Source: Hydrogenovibrio marinus (GTDB lineage: Bacteria > Pseudomonadota > Gammaproteobacteria > Thiomicrospirales > Thiomicrospiraceae). Taken from it: DNA of 64,000 nucleotides. The stretch is from positions 2,294,001-2,358,000 of the forward strand of contig NZ_AP020335.1 of assembly GCF_013340845.1 (NCBI RefSeq), given 5' to 3'. A model generated the notes under the pieces. The model had not been told where the DNA came from. It saw only the letters and a program-made list of their open reading frames with translations, and did no database searches. Made by a program: the position numbers and the translations under genes. Of the stretch, positions 27,431 to 36,123 are shown one piece after another. Every line of letters begins with the position of its first letter. The stretch's first letter is position 1.

Positions 27431-28396
27431 TTAAAACGTTTCTGTTTCAAATACTTCTGCTAAATCCTCTTTCGATGGTGCAAACCAATAACTTCCGGTT
27501 ACTGCTTTGGAATAACGGATAATTTGGTCGATTTTTCCGTCTTCCGTCAAACCGAACATACTGTCCAGCTGCGTCGAGAATCGTCGTAATTCGCAACCAA
27601 AAGCCAGAAACATCAGTCCTTTCTCACTGAGATTTCCAAATGCGCTTGAACGACGAAAAATCTTCATTGCCACGCCATCTACCTTCAAATCAGTACGACT
27701 AACATGCGAGTCATCGGGCATCATCTCGCCTTCCAGTTCTTCATTTGCCCGTTTGGTTCTACCGACAATCGCTTCCTGACAGTGCAAAGGCACTTGAGAC
27801 CAGGTATCCATATCATGTACCCATTTCTGACTCAGCACCAAACTACCGCCTGCACCTGGCTGACCTTCAGGAATAACCGCTGCCGACACTCTCAACTCAT
27901 CGGTTTTAGGGTTAGCAGTGCCATCTTCAAAGCCAATCAAGTCGAGGCTGTGATAATAATTAAAACCCACTTGTTCAAATGCCAATTCCGCCACCGATTT
28001 CATTTGCTTTTGTATCCAAGTCGCTTGATCGTACAGCACCGAGAAGTCATCCGCTTGAAGCCATAAAAAAACATCTCGTTGTGTCGATGGGGAAGTGTGC
28101 CCTTGTTGCCCGCTAAGCGTTTCAAAATCTTTCAAATCCTTGGGCATCTTGCTGTCTGAAGCCAAGGCTTTCCACGCACGTTTACCAAAGCTCACCACGG
28201 TTCGGACTTTCAGTGCTTCCTTGGGATAACGCGCTATCACCACCTCATCTATTGGATGGGATTGTAAACACTTGGCAATGGCTTGGCGCACCGCATCAAT
28301 TTTGGAGAAATCGAGTTTATATTCGAGAAAATAGGTATGTCGTGCACCTTCCTGAAAGATGCCTTCTTGATAAGGTTGAAAGATTTCGGCAGTCAT
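27431..28396 (-). CDS. Dye-decolourising (DyP-type) haem peroxidase
   Basis: 321 residues, close to YfeX and other class P/B DyPs. It has the family motif GFEDGTANP about residue 162-170 with the catalytic Asp, the proximal haem-ligand His in DDSHVSRTD and the distal Arg in LRRFSTQLDSMFG. It oxidises peroxide-activated substrates, or may act on haem. No Tat or Sec signal is seen, so it is cytoplasmic, and no encapsulin gene is nearby. It is a single gene next to the interrupted sensor gene. Confidence 0.93.
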   Translation of the reverse strand: MTAEIFQPYQEGIFQEGARHTYFLEYKLDFSKIDAVRQAIAKCLQSHPIDEVVIARYPKEALKVRTVVSFGKRAWKALASDSKMPKDLKDFETLSGQQGHTSPSTQRDVFLWLQADDFSVLYDQATWIQKQMKSVAELAFEQVGFNYYHSLDLIGFEDGTANPKTDELRVSAAVIPEGQPGAGGSLVLSQKWVHDMDTWSQVPLHCQEAIVGRTKRANEELEGEMMPDDSHVSRTDLKVDGVAMKIFRRSSAFGNLSEKGLMFLAFGCELRRFSTQLDSMFGLTEDGKIDQIIRYSKAVTGSYWFAPSKEDLAEVFETETF

Positions 28397-28574
28397 GTCA
28401 CCAGGTTACTCCTCATTGCTTCAACTCACGGACGAATTATGAAAATAGATTAACACAATCTTATTAACCACCGTGGGCTTTTACCCAGAGGGGTTGAACG
28501 CGTTTTCAGCGAGGTTTTTGAGGAAATGTGACAGGAACATCTCCCGCAAATGCAGGAGATGAAATATTGATAGA

Positions 28575-29777
28575 TTATTTGTCTGTCTTGAATTGGCCGA
28601 TCAGGCTACTCAACTGGGTCGCATAATTGCCAACCAAAGTACTGGACTCAGAAGTTTTTGCCGCACCATCCGCAACGGTTTGGGCAATATCATTAATTTG
28701 ATGAACGTTGTCGCTGACCACATCGGATTGAGTACGTTGGTTTGCAGCGAAAATCGCAATTTGGCTGTTCATTTGATTGATGGTTTTAACCGCCTCAGCG
28801 ATAGATTGCAGCGCTTCACCCGCTTCGTTAGCTTGCAACACACTGTTGTGCGCTTGCTCACGCCCCTGATTCATGACGCCTACCGCTTCCAAAGCAACAT
28901 ATTGCAGCTTCTCGATCATTCCTTCGATTTGCTTAGTTGATTCCTGCGTTTTACTTGCTAAGACACGAACTTCATCCGCCACCACAGCAAACCCACGACC
29001 GTGCTCACCAGCCCTTGCGGCTTCGATTGCAGCGTTCAATGCCAACAGATTGGTTTGCTCGGCAATGTCTTTGATAACGTCCAGCACTGAACCGATGTTT
29101 TCGCTGTCTTCTTTCAAACGTTGGATAACCGTTGCGGTTTCTTCAACCTCATCTGCAAGCTTCTTGATGGACAAAACGGTACTGTTTACGACACTTGACC
29201 CTTTTTCGGTGGCAATATTCGCCTCATTTGCCGCCTCGGATGCCGCTTGAGTATTATTTGACATCTCGACCACTGTAGCAGACATCTTAGCGATGACTTG
29301 CGCCGCCTGCTGAGTACCTTCCTGCTGACGGACAACGCCTGATTGGGTTTCTCTGGTGACAGCCGCCATTTCGTCCGATGCACGATTCAACTCACCAGAC
29401 ACTTGAGCGATACGCTTCACCATATCACGCAGGTTGCTGGACATACCATTGAAGCTTTGAGCCATATCACCGATGAAGTCGTTACTGATGAGACTGCACT
29501 TGTGGGTGATGTCGTTATTGCTGATGGCGTTTGCCACTTCCCCAATACGTTTCAAGCGATTCAACAACATGACGTTAAGCAGCCAGTAGTTGAAAATACC
29601 AATGCTCACGCCGGCGGCAATACATGCCACCACGAACCACCACAACATCCCTGGCTTCCAGATGACGAAGAGATGCGCAAATATCGGAAATATGACGCCC
29701 ATCCCGAGGCCGAATCCGAGAAATACCAAGAACATTCTGCGAAGAATACTAGGTTGTTTAAAGTCGAAGGATACCAT
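28575..29777 (-). CDS. Methyl-accepting chemotaxis protein with minimal periplasmic domain
   Basis: 400 residues. Two hydrophobic segments (about residues 12-30 and 38-58) are separated by only a few residues, so there is practically no periplasmic sensor. A HAMP domain follows (about 60-115), then the coiled-coil signalling domain with the conserved hairpin tip ([20 protein letters not shown]) near residue 245. It probably senses through the membrane or cytoplasm or relays other inputs to CheA/CheW. No che genes are in the window. Confidence 0.9.
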   Translation of the reverse strand: MVSFDFKQPSILRRMFLVFLGFGLGMGVIFPIFAHLFVIWKPGMLWWFVVACIAAGVSIGIFNYWLLNVMLLNRLKRIGEVANAISNNDITHKCSLISNDFIGDMAQSFNGMSSNLRDMVKRIAQVSGELNRASDEMAAVTRETQSGVVRQQEGTQQAAQVIAKMSATVVEMSNNTQAASEAANEANIATEKGSSVVNSTVLSIKKLADEVEETATVIQRLKEDSENIGSVLDVIKDIAEQTNLLALNAAIEAARAGEHGRGFAVVADEVRVLASKTQESTKQIEGMIEKLQYVALEAVGVMNQGREQAHNSVLQANEAGEALQSIAEAVKTINQMNSQIAIFAANQRTQSDVVSDNVHQINDIAQTVADGAAKTSESSTLVGNYATQLSSLIGQFKTDK

Positions 29778-29865
29778 CTATTTCTTCCTTATAGATTTCT
29801 TGCCTTACCAGCCAAGCAGCAAGTAGCTTGCCAACTCCTCGTCTGCAATGTGCATTTTATAGTAA

Positions 29866-30771
29866 CTATTGCGCATCCCAATAGGCTTCTTGCTTAAAAT
29901 AATCCAAAAGGAAGTCAATCATCATCCGTGTTTTTTTCGACACGAATCGGTTACGAGGGTAAACCGCGTAAACATAGATTTCTGGGCGATAGTAGTTTTC
30001 CAGCACGGGCACTAGCGACCCGGACTGCAAATCCTTCCAGATAATAAAAGTTGGCTCCATCACAATGCCATGACCGGCTTTCGCCATCTCTTTTAGGAAC
30101 TCGCCATTGTTGGCCTGCAAGCGAGTGGAAAAGCTGATGTCATGCTTTTCGCCATTGATATCCGTCAGACGCCATGAGTTCATACCATCATTTCCATACT
30201 TTAATAATTGATGGTTTTTGAGATCTTGTAAGCTTTGAGGCGCGCCATGCTGTTCAAGGTACTCAGGGCTGGCGACCAACCCAAAACGAATCGGCGCAAT
30301 CTTTCTTGCCTGCATACTGGAATCCTTCAAATCCGATATGCGAATCGCCATATCGAATCCCGAACTAATCAAGTCGACTTCACCATCGGAAAAATCAATG
30401 TCCAAATGAATCCCAGGATAGGCACGCATAAACTGATCAAAAACCCTCGTCAAATGCAACATACCAAAAGATAGCGGCACCGCTATTCTTAAAGAACCTG
30501 ACAAAGACTGATCATCCACATTGACACTCTGGGTCAACTCAGAGAATGCCGACACCACGCCTAACGCCTTTTCATAAAAACGCAAGCCCGCCTCGGTTAA
30601 ATTAGATGATCGGGTCGTTCTATGAATTAACTTTGCACCCAATTCATCTTCCAACTCACTGAGTCGACGGCTGACGGCTGACTTCGCCATATTTAATTGC
30701 TCCGCCGCTTTACCGATGCCGCCTGCTTCAACGACTCGAATGAATATCTCTATTTTTTCTAGCTGCCCCAT
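29866..30771 (-). CDS. LysR-family regulator of the adjacent redox cluster
   Basis: 301 residues from the ATG at 30771, the usual LTTR start (MGQLEKIEIFIRVVEAGG). The 26 codons further upstream are Lys/Thr-rich and unlike LysR. HTH with AKSAVSRRLSELEDELGA about residues 30-48, substrate-binding domain after residue 90. It is divergent from doxX-pirin-GHR across 131 bases. That arrangement is typical for LysR regulators of the DoxX/pirin quinone-electrophile response (as in yhaJ/yhaK and qhpR-like systems), so it probably controls that operon. Confidence 0.88.
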   Translation of the reverse strand: MGQLEKIEIFIRVVEAGGIGKAAEQLNMAKSAVSRRLSELEDELGAKLIHRTTRSSNLTEAGLRFYEKALGVVSAFSELTQSVNVDDQSLSGSLRIAVPLSFGMLHLTRVFDQFMRAYPGIHLDIDFSDGEVDLISSGFDMAIRISDLKDSSMQARKIAPIRFGLVASPEYLEQHGAPQSLQDLKNHQLLKYGNDGMNSWRLTDINGEKHDISFSTRLQANNGEFLKEMAKAGHGIVMEPTFIIWKDLQSGSLVPVLENYYRPEIYVYAVYPRNRFVSKKTRMMIDFLLDYFKQEAYWDAQ

Positions 30772-30902
30772 ATCATCCAATCGCCTCTCATTGTTCTTAA
30801 AATAGCAACAGTAAGTTGTAATTTTGCTTGTTTTTTTTATGGATAACAAGCTCTATCATAGACTCAACGCAAAACTTAACTCACTGATCTAAGGAGAAAA
30901 TC

Positions 30903-31301
30903 ATGGATTCACTTATTAAACTTTCTGCGCCATTAGGGCGTGTTATGCTCGCCGCCATTTTTATCATCGCAGGACTTGGCAAAATTGCCAACTACACCGG
31001 CACGCAAGGTTACATGGAAGCCATGGGCGTTCCCGGCGCCTTATTGCCATTAGTGATCCTGACTGAGGTTTTGGGTGGCTTAGCCATTGCATTCGGTTGG
31101 CATACGCGTATTGCCGCTTTTTTATTGGCTGGCTTTACTTTGTTGGCGGCATTGATTTTCCACAACAACTTTGCCGACCAAATCCAACAAATCATGTTCT
31201 TGAAAAATATGGCGATCATCGGTGGTTTCTTAACCTTGATTCACCATGGCGCAGGACCATGTTCTTTGGACAATAGAAAACAGGCAAAAGACACGCTTTA
31301 A
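30903..31301 (+). CDS. DoxX family membrane protein
   Basis: 132 residues with four hydrophobic segments covering nearly the whole length, matching DoxX/DoxD-like proteins (LGRVMLAAIFIIAGLGKI, then EVLGGLAIAFGW). AAGGAG precedes the start. It is first in a plus-strand series with pirin and a glutathionyl-hydroquinone reductase. DoxX proteins are associated with thiol/oxidative stress resistance; the molecular reaction is not established for this branch. Confidence 0.87.
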   Translation: MDSLIKLSAPLGRVMLAAIFIIAGLGKIANYTGTQGYMEAMGVPGALLPLVILTEVLGGLAIAFGWHTRIAAFLLAGFTLLAALIFHNNFADQIQQIMFLKNMAIIGGFLTLIHHGAGPCSLDNRKQAKDTL

Positions 31302-31347
31302 AACATAACGTGGTGAACCCTCACCACTGAAAGCAGGAAAATTTGTT

Positions 31348-32187
31348 ATGACAACTAAAGAAATCCGTATGCTGAGCCTCGGCATGCCGACATCGGATGG
31401 TGCGGGTGTGAAGTTGACGCGAGTCATCGGCAGCCCGGAGCTCAGTATGCTCGATCCATTTCTGATGCTTGACCGCTTTGAAACGGAAAACCCGGAGGAT
31501 TACATCGCTGGCTTTCCGCCACACCCACATCGTGGGTTTGAAACCGTGACCTATATGTTGGAAGGCACCATGCGCCATGAAGACAACCTAGGCAATAACG
31601 GATTGCTCAAACCCGGCGGCATCCAGTGGATGACGGCAGGTCGCGGCATTGTTCACTCTGAAATGCCCGAACAGGTCGATGGTGCGATGCGCGGCTTTCA
31701 GCTTTGGATCAATCTGCCGAGCCATGCAAAAATGCAGGATCCGCATTATCAGGATTACGATCCAGAACAACTGCCGGTAGAAATTCGCGACAATGGCACG
31801 GAAGTTCGTGTTATCAGTGGACAAACTGATGAAGGAACGCAAGGCCCAATCGTCAATGACTGGGTTAAGCCAACCTACTTCGATATTTCTTTACCGGCCG
31901 ATACCGACTTTACCCAAACGCTGTCAGCAAACGACAATAGTCTGCTGTTTGTAATTACTGGACAAATTGCCGTTGGTGAGCAACAGCGTATTGCCAAGGC
32001 AAATAGTTTGGCGGTACTGTCACAAGGTGATACCCTAAAGGTCATGGCACAAGGCGAAGGCGCTCGTTTCTTACTGATTTCGGGACAACCTTTGAACGAA
32101 CCCATCGCTCGCGGTGGTCCTTTTGTCATGAACACTCAGGAAGAAATTCGTCAGGCGTTTGATGACTATCGAAGTGGTCGTTTCTGA
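31348..32187 (+). CDS. Pirin family protein (quercetinase-like bicupin)
   Basis: 279 residues. The N-terminal cupin has the metal-ligand motif PPHPHRGFETVTYMLEG (about residues 54-70) and a second set in GRGIVHSEMP, as in pirin/YhaK/YhhW proteins. The C-terminal cupin lacks metal ligands. Some relatives cleave quercetin; others act as redox sensors. It lies 46 bases after doxX and belongs to the same cluster. Confidence 0.9.
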   Translation: MTTKEIRMLSLGMPTSDGAGVKLTRVIGSPELSMLDPFLMLDRFETENPEDYIAGFPPHPHRGFETVTYMLEGTMRHEDNLGNNGLLKPGGIQWMTAGRGIVHSEMPEQVDGAMRGFQLWINLPSHAKMQDPHYQDYDPEQLPVEIRDNGTEVRVISGQTDEGTQGPIVNDWVKPTYFDISLPADTDFTQTLSANDNSLLFVITGQIAVGEQQRIAKANSLAVLSQGDTLKVMAQGEGARFLLISGQPLNEPIARGGPFVMNTQEEIRQAFDDYRSGRF

Positions 32188-32239
32188 TTCAAGTTATAGA
32201 CGACCACGTTGAGGAGGTTGTGAAAGCAACCTGCCTCTC

Positions 32240-32258
32240 AAAATCTGCCAGGTTGGGT
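32240..32258 (-). repeat. Dispersed repeat copy 7
   Basis: AAAATCTGCCAGGTTGGGT on the plus strand, 52 bases after the pirin stop, in the standard orientation relative to the upstream gene. Confidence 0.8.
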
Positions 32259-32331
32259 CGCCAGATGGCTTCTGCCAATCATGACTTCAAGCACTATAAA
32301 CACTTAATAGAATAGCAACAGGGATAGCAAG

Positions 32332-33315
32332 ATGGGCTTTTTAATCAACGGGAAATGGTCTCCGACTTGGTACGATACCGAAACCACCAAAGGCGAATTC
32401 AAGCGCCTGGAATCCGTTTTTCGCCACTGGATCACCCCCGATGGTTCTCCCGGTATTTCTGGTGAAGGCGGCTTTGAAGCCGAACCTGGACGCTATCATC
32501 TCTATGTTTCTCTCGCCTGTCCTTGGGCGCATCGCGCTTTGATTTTCCGTAAACTCAAAGGGTTGGAAGATATGATTTCCGTCTCTGTCGTTAACTCATT
32601 CATGAACGATGAAGACGGTTGGACATTCGACGATGGCTCTGACGTGGTTCCTGACACCGTCAACCACAAACGCCTATTGCATGAGCTTTACACCATAGCG
32701 AAACCGGATTTCACCGGCGTTGCCAGCGTGCCTTTGCTTTGGGACAAAAAGCGCAACACTGCCGTCAACAACGAGTCTTCAGAAATCATCCGCATGTTCA
32801 ACTCCGCTTTCGATGGCGTTGGCGCACGTGCTGGAGATTACTACCCGGAGATTTTGCGCGATGAAATCGACGCGGTGAATCAACGTGTTTATGACACTCT
32901 CAATAACGGCGTTTACCGTGCTGGGTTTGCAACCAGTCAAAAGGCCTATGAGCGTGCCGTGACAGAGGTTTTTAAAACACTGGATTGGCTGGAAGAAAAC
33001 TTGACCATGCAACGCTACCTGGTCGGCGAACAATTGACCGAGGCGGACATTCGTCTCTTCACCACTTTGATTCGATTTGACGCCGTTTACTTCGGGCACT
33101 TCAAATGCAACTTGAAACGCATTGTCGACTACCCGAATCTGTTCGAATACCTGCTCGATATCTATCAACATAAAGGCATTGCCGAGACGGTGAATATTGA
33201 ACATACCAAACACCACTACTATGGCAGTCACGACAAGCTGAATCCGACATTGATTGTGCCAAAAGGCCCTGTACAAAACTTCAACCAACCACATGGACGC
33301 GCGAATTTACGCTAA
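32332..33315 (+). CDS. yqjG: Glutathionyl-hydroquinone reductase
   Basis: 327 residues, matching Xi-class GSTs (YqjG/ECM4/PcpF). The catalytic Cys is in SLACPWAHRALIFRKLKG about residue 63, followed by the thioredoxin-fold VPLLWD and NNESSEIIRMFN glutathione-binding segment and an all-helical C-terminal half. It reduces glutathionyl-hydroquinones in the cytosol. Placement after doxX and pirin and the divergent LysR gene suggests response to quinones or chlorinated phenols. The gap of 144 bases from pirin includes a dispersed repeat. Confidence 0.9.
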   Translation: MGFLINGKWSPTWYDTETTKGEFKRLESVFRHWITPDGSPGISGEGGFEAEPGRYHLYVSLACPWAHRALIFRKLKGLEDMISVSVVNSFMNDEDGWTFDDGSDVVPDTVNHKRLLHELYTIAKPDFTGVASVPLLWDKKRNTAVNNESSEIIRMFNSAFDGVGARAGDYYPEILRDEIDAVNQRVYDTLNNGVYRAGFATSQKAYERAVTEVFKTLDWLEENLTMQRYLVGEQLTEADIRLFTTLIRFDAVYFGHFKCNLKRIVDYPNLFEYLLDIYQHKGIAETVNIEHTKHHYYGSHDKLNPTLIVPKGPVQNFNQPHGRANLR

Positions 33316-33444
33316 ATCCCATCCTAAACCTCGGGTTGATTTTTAATGGCATCTGGCATTCAATAGCAGAGAAGAGACCTAAAAATAAAACAAACACTCA
33401 AAACAAACCCATAACGGACAACTTACTACTTCTAGGAGAACTTA

Positions 33445-33963
33445 ATGAGAGTTCTAAGCGCATCTAACTTGATTCGATCGACCCGTTTTTCCATTTTCGC
33501 CGCACTATTTGCCATGCTGACGCTAGGCTTTTCATCTTTGGCACAAGCCGCCGATGATGCTGCAAAAGTGGTCTATCATGTCGACTTCAAAAACCCGACC
33601 CGCTATTCTGCAACGCTGACTTCCATCAACAACATCCTGAACTACTATGACAGCCAATTGATGGATGCCGATGTGCAATTGGTGTTTGTCGGTTATGGTC
33701 TGCGTTTTGTCACCGATGATGATTTGAAAGGCACGCCTTATGTTGCCGACAAAGCATTGAATGCTCGCCGTGCTGAATTGAAAGGCCGCTTGATGACGCT
33801 GATAAAAGTGCGTGACGTCAAAGTCTGGCTATGTGACAAAACCCGTAGCGATGTAGACTTGCCAAAAAGCAAAGTCTATCCTGGTATCCAGATGACACCA
33901 TCCGGCGTTGCTAAAATCGCCATTTTGGAATCTGAAGGCTATTCCTATTTGAAAATCCAATAG
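33445..33963 (+). CDS. Periplasmic DsrE-like protein
   Basis: 172 residues with a Sec signal peptide ending about AQAADDA. The mature part resembles the DsrE/DsrF-like sulfur-relay fold, as in secreted DUF1791 relatives (KVVYHVDFKNPTRYSATLTSINNILNYY divided over strands, later VKVWLCDKT). A single Cys lies at about residue 131, in the place of the persulfide-carrying cysteine of DsrE-type proteins. AGGAG precedes the start. A perfect terminator hairpin follows at 33975. A sulfur-oxidation role is plausible but not shown. Confidence 0.75.
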   Translation: MRVLSASNLIRSTRFSIFAALFAMLTLGFSSLAQAADDAAKVVYHVDFKNPTRYSATLTSINNILNYYDSQLMDADVQLVFVGYGLRFVTDDDLKGTPYVADKALNARRAELKGRLMTLIKVRDVKVWLCDKTRSDVDLPKSKVYPGIQMTPSGVAKIAILESEGYSYLKIQ

Positions 33964-33974
33964 CGCGCTTGCTT

Positions 33975-34008
33975 GCCAGGTTGGCATCCTCCCAACCTGG
34001 CAGATTTT
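33975..34008 (+). terminator. Terminator built from an inverted pair of the dispersed repeat
   Basis: GCCAGGTTGG - CATCCTC - CCAACCTGGC, a perfect 10-base stem, followed by AGATTTTC. The right arm and tail are repeat copy 8 (33991-34008) and the left arm is a partial copy in inverse orientation. It lies 11 bases after the DsrE-like gene. Confidence 0.8.
33991..34008 (+). repeat. Dispersed repeat copy 8 (in inverted pair)
   Basis: CCCAACCTGGCAGATTTT, paired with a partial inverse copy at 33975-33984. Confidence 0.8.
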
Positions 34009-34120
34009 CATCACTTTCTCGAAAAACCCTTTCTTGCCAATAGCTTGCAAAATCGTTTAATCAATTCAAATTAAAAAATCGCTAATGCAAACGCGCGCGC
34101 AACCAAGTAAAATATGCGCC

Positions 34121-34699
34121 ATGAATGCATCCTCCTCATCTTTTAACCAATCGCTTTCCCGACTCGTTCACTATCAGGACAAAGCACAACAGTCTTTTGG
34201 GCACTTTATTGCCTGGGGATTACTGTCTTTAGTGGTGATTGCCGCTTCGGTGGTGATTTTACGTTATGGCTTTGACAGTGGCTCGATTGCGCTACAAGAA
34301 GTCGTGCTCTATAACCATGCTATCGTTTTCATGCTCGGGATGGCTTACACCCTACAGCAAGACAAGCATGTGCGTGTCGATGTGTTTTACAACAACTTCT
34401 CACCTCGCCGCAAAGCCTGGGTTGATCTGCTGGGCGGGCTGCTGTTCGCATTACCGACATTGACTTTCATCCTTTGGTCTAGCGCGCACTATATTCTGGT
34501 GAGCTGGCGAATCAAAGAAGCCTCGGCAGAAGCTGGTGGACTACCTTATGTTTACCTACTGAAAACCGTTATCTGGATCATGGCAATTCTGCTGATATTC
34601 CAAGTGTTGTCGATGATTGCAAAAGCCTACCTAACCTTGGTACAAGGCGAGCCTGCTGAAGATGACAGTACGCAAGACCATATTGAGGGTAAAGTCTGA
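34121..34699 (+). CDS. TRAP transporter small permease (DctQ)
   Basis: 192 residues from 34121 (a 12-codon longer start at 34085 is possible; neither has a clear ribosome site). Four TM segments (about residues 25-50, 65-85, 105-130, 150-170) and the DctQ-type QQDKHVRVDVFYN motif after TM2. It pairs with the large permease, starting 2 bases after its stop, to form a Na+-driven TRAP carrier. No binding protein is adjacent; the only DctP in the window is at 46868. Confidence 0.88.
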   Translation: MNASSSSFNQSLSRLVHYQDKAQQSFGHFIAWGLLSLVVIAASVVILRYGFDSGSIALQEVVLYNHAIVFMLGMAYTLQQDKHVRVDVFYNNFSPRRKAWVDLLGGLLFALPTLTFILWSSAHYILVSWRIKEASAEAGGLPYVYLLKTVIWIMAILLIFQVLSMIAKAYLTLVQGEPAEDDSTQDHIEGKV

Positions 34700-34701
34700 C
34701 G

Positions 34702-36075
34702 ATGGAATACTTGTCTTTACTCTTATTTGTACTGGTTTTCGCTTTTCTGTTGATCGGTTTTCCAGTGGCTTTGACGCTTGCCGGCGTCTCATTACTGTTC
34801 GCATTGGCGGCCACCGCATTCGGCGCATTTGACGCTGCTTTCCTGGAAAGCATTCCCAACCGCATCTACAGCATCATGAACAACCAGACACTGCTCGCCG
34901 TACCCTTATTCGTATTCATGGGTATCATGCTGGAGCAATCGAAAATCGCTGAACAACTACTGCAAACCATGGACGAAGTCATGCGTGGCTTTAAAGGAGG
35001 TTTGGGTATTTCCGTCATTCTGGTGGGGGCGCTACTGGCGGCTAGCACCGGGATTGTCGGTGCAACCGTAGTTACCATGGGGTTACTGGCACTGCCAACC
35101 ATGATCAAGCAAGGCTACTGCCCTAAGCTGGCAACCGGGACAATTTGTGCCTCAGGAACACTTGGACAGATTATCCCACCGTCCATTATTCTGATTCTAT
35201 TGGGTGATGTGCTGTCTTCGGCATATCAACAAGCACAGTTGAATCAAGGTATTTTCTCGCCAGAACCACTGTCAGTGGGTGACCTGTTTGTCGGTGCGCT
35301 TTTCCCTGGCATGCTATTGGTTGTGCTTTACATGGTGTATGTTTTCGTCACCGCCATCATCAAACCCGAAAAAGTACCTGCCTTGGCACAAAACGCACGG
35401 GAACCCGGCTTTGGAAAACGAGTGCTTTACAGCTTACTACCGCCTTTGGCGTTGATCATTTTAGTACTCGGTTCAATCCTGGGAGGTTTCGCCACCCCAA
35501 CTGAAGCAGCGTCATTGGGTGCGTTGGGTGCAATATTATTATCGGCAATGAAAAGACGTTTGTCCGTCGGCATTCTGCAAGAAGTCATGCGTGGTAGCCT
35601 GCAAGTCACCAGCATGATCTTCCTGATTTTTATCGGAGCCGCATTCTTCTCACTGACCTTTAGAGGTTTAGGTGGCGATGACCTGATTGCCGGCTTCCTA
35701 AATGACCTGCCGGGCGGTAAGTTCACTGCGATTCTGATTGTGATGTTGTTGATGTTCGTACTTGGGTTCTTCTTGGACTTCATCGAAATCACGTACGTCA
35801 TCGTGCCGGTGGTAGCCCCTGTTCTATTTATGATGGGCGTTGACCCAATTTGGTTAGGCATCATGATCGCCATTAACCTGCAAACTGCCTTTCTAACCCC
35901 ACCTTTTGGCTTTGCACTTTTTTATTTAAAAGGCGTTGCACCCGCTTCAGTCAAGACTTTGGACATTTACAAAGGGGTAATTCCATTCATCTTGATTCAG
36001 CTTTCGGTACTCATTTTGCTTGCACTATGGCCTGAGTTGGCAACTTGGCTGCCATCGGTTATTTATGGTAAATAA
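34702..36075 (+). CDS. TRAP transporter large permease (DctM)
   Basis: 457 residues with 12 or more hydrophobic helices, matching the DctM/SiaM family (SKIAEQLLQTMDEVMRGFKGGLG and the IIPPSIILILLGD hairpin). It is at the upper end of family length because of a longer loop (residues about 180-200). It transports an organic or alpha-keto acid with Na+. The substrate depends on a DctP that is not adjacent. Confidence 0.92.
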   Translation: MEYLSLLLFVLVFAFLLIGFPVALTLAGVSLLFALAATAFGAFDAAFLESIPNRIYSIMNNQTLLAVPLFVFMGIMLEQSKIAEQLLQTMDEVMRGFKGGLGISVILVGALLAASTGIVGATVVTMGLLALPTMIKQGYCPKLATGTICASGTLGQIIPPSIILILLGDVLSSAYQQAQLNQGIFSPEPLSVGDLFVGALFPGMLLVVLYMVYVFVTAIIKPEKVPALAQNAREPGFGKRVLYSLLPPLALIILVLGSILGGFATPTEAASLGALGAILLSAMKRRLSVGILQEVMRGSLQVTSMIFLIFIGAAFFSLTFRGLGGDDLIAGFLNDLPGGKFTAILIVMLLMFVLGFFLDFIEITYVIVPVVAPVLFMMGVDPIWLGIMIAINLQTAFLTPPFGFALFYLKGVAPASVKTLDIYKGVIPFILIQLSVLILLALWPELATWLPSVIYGK

Positions 36076-36123
36076 CAAGCCGAAAAGATAAGGATGCGTT
36101 AACCGCCATTAAAAAGACATTAC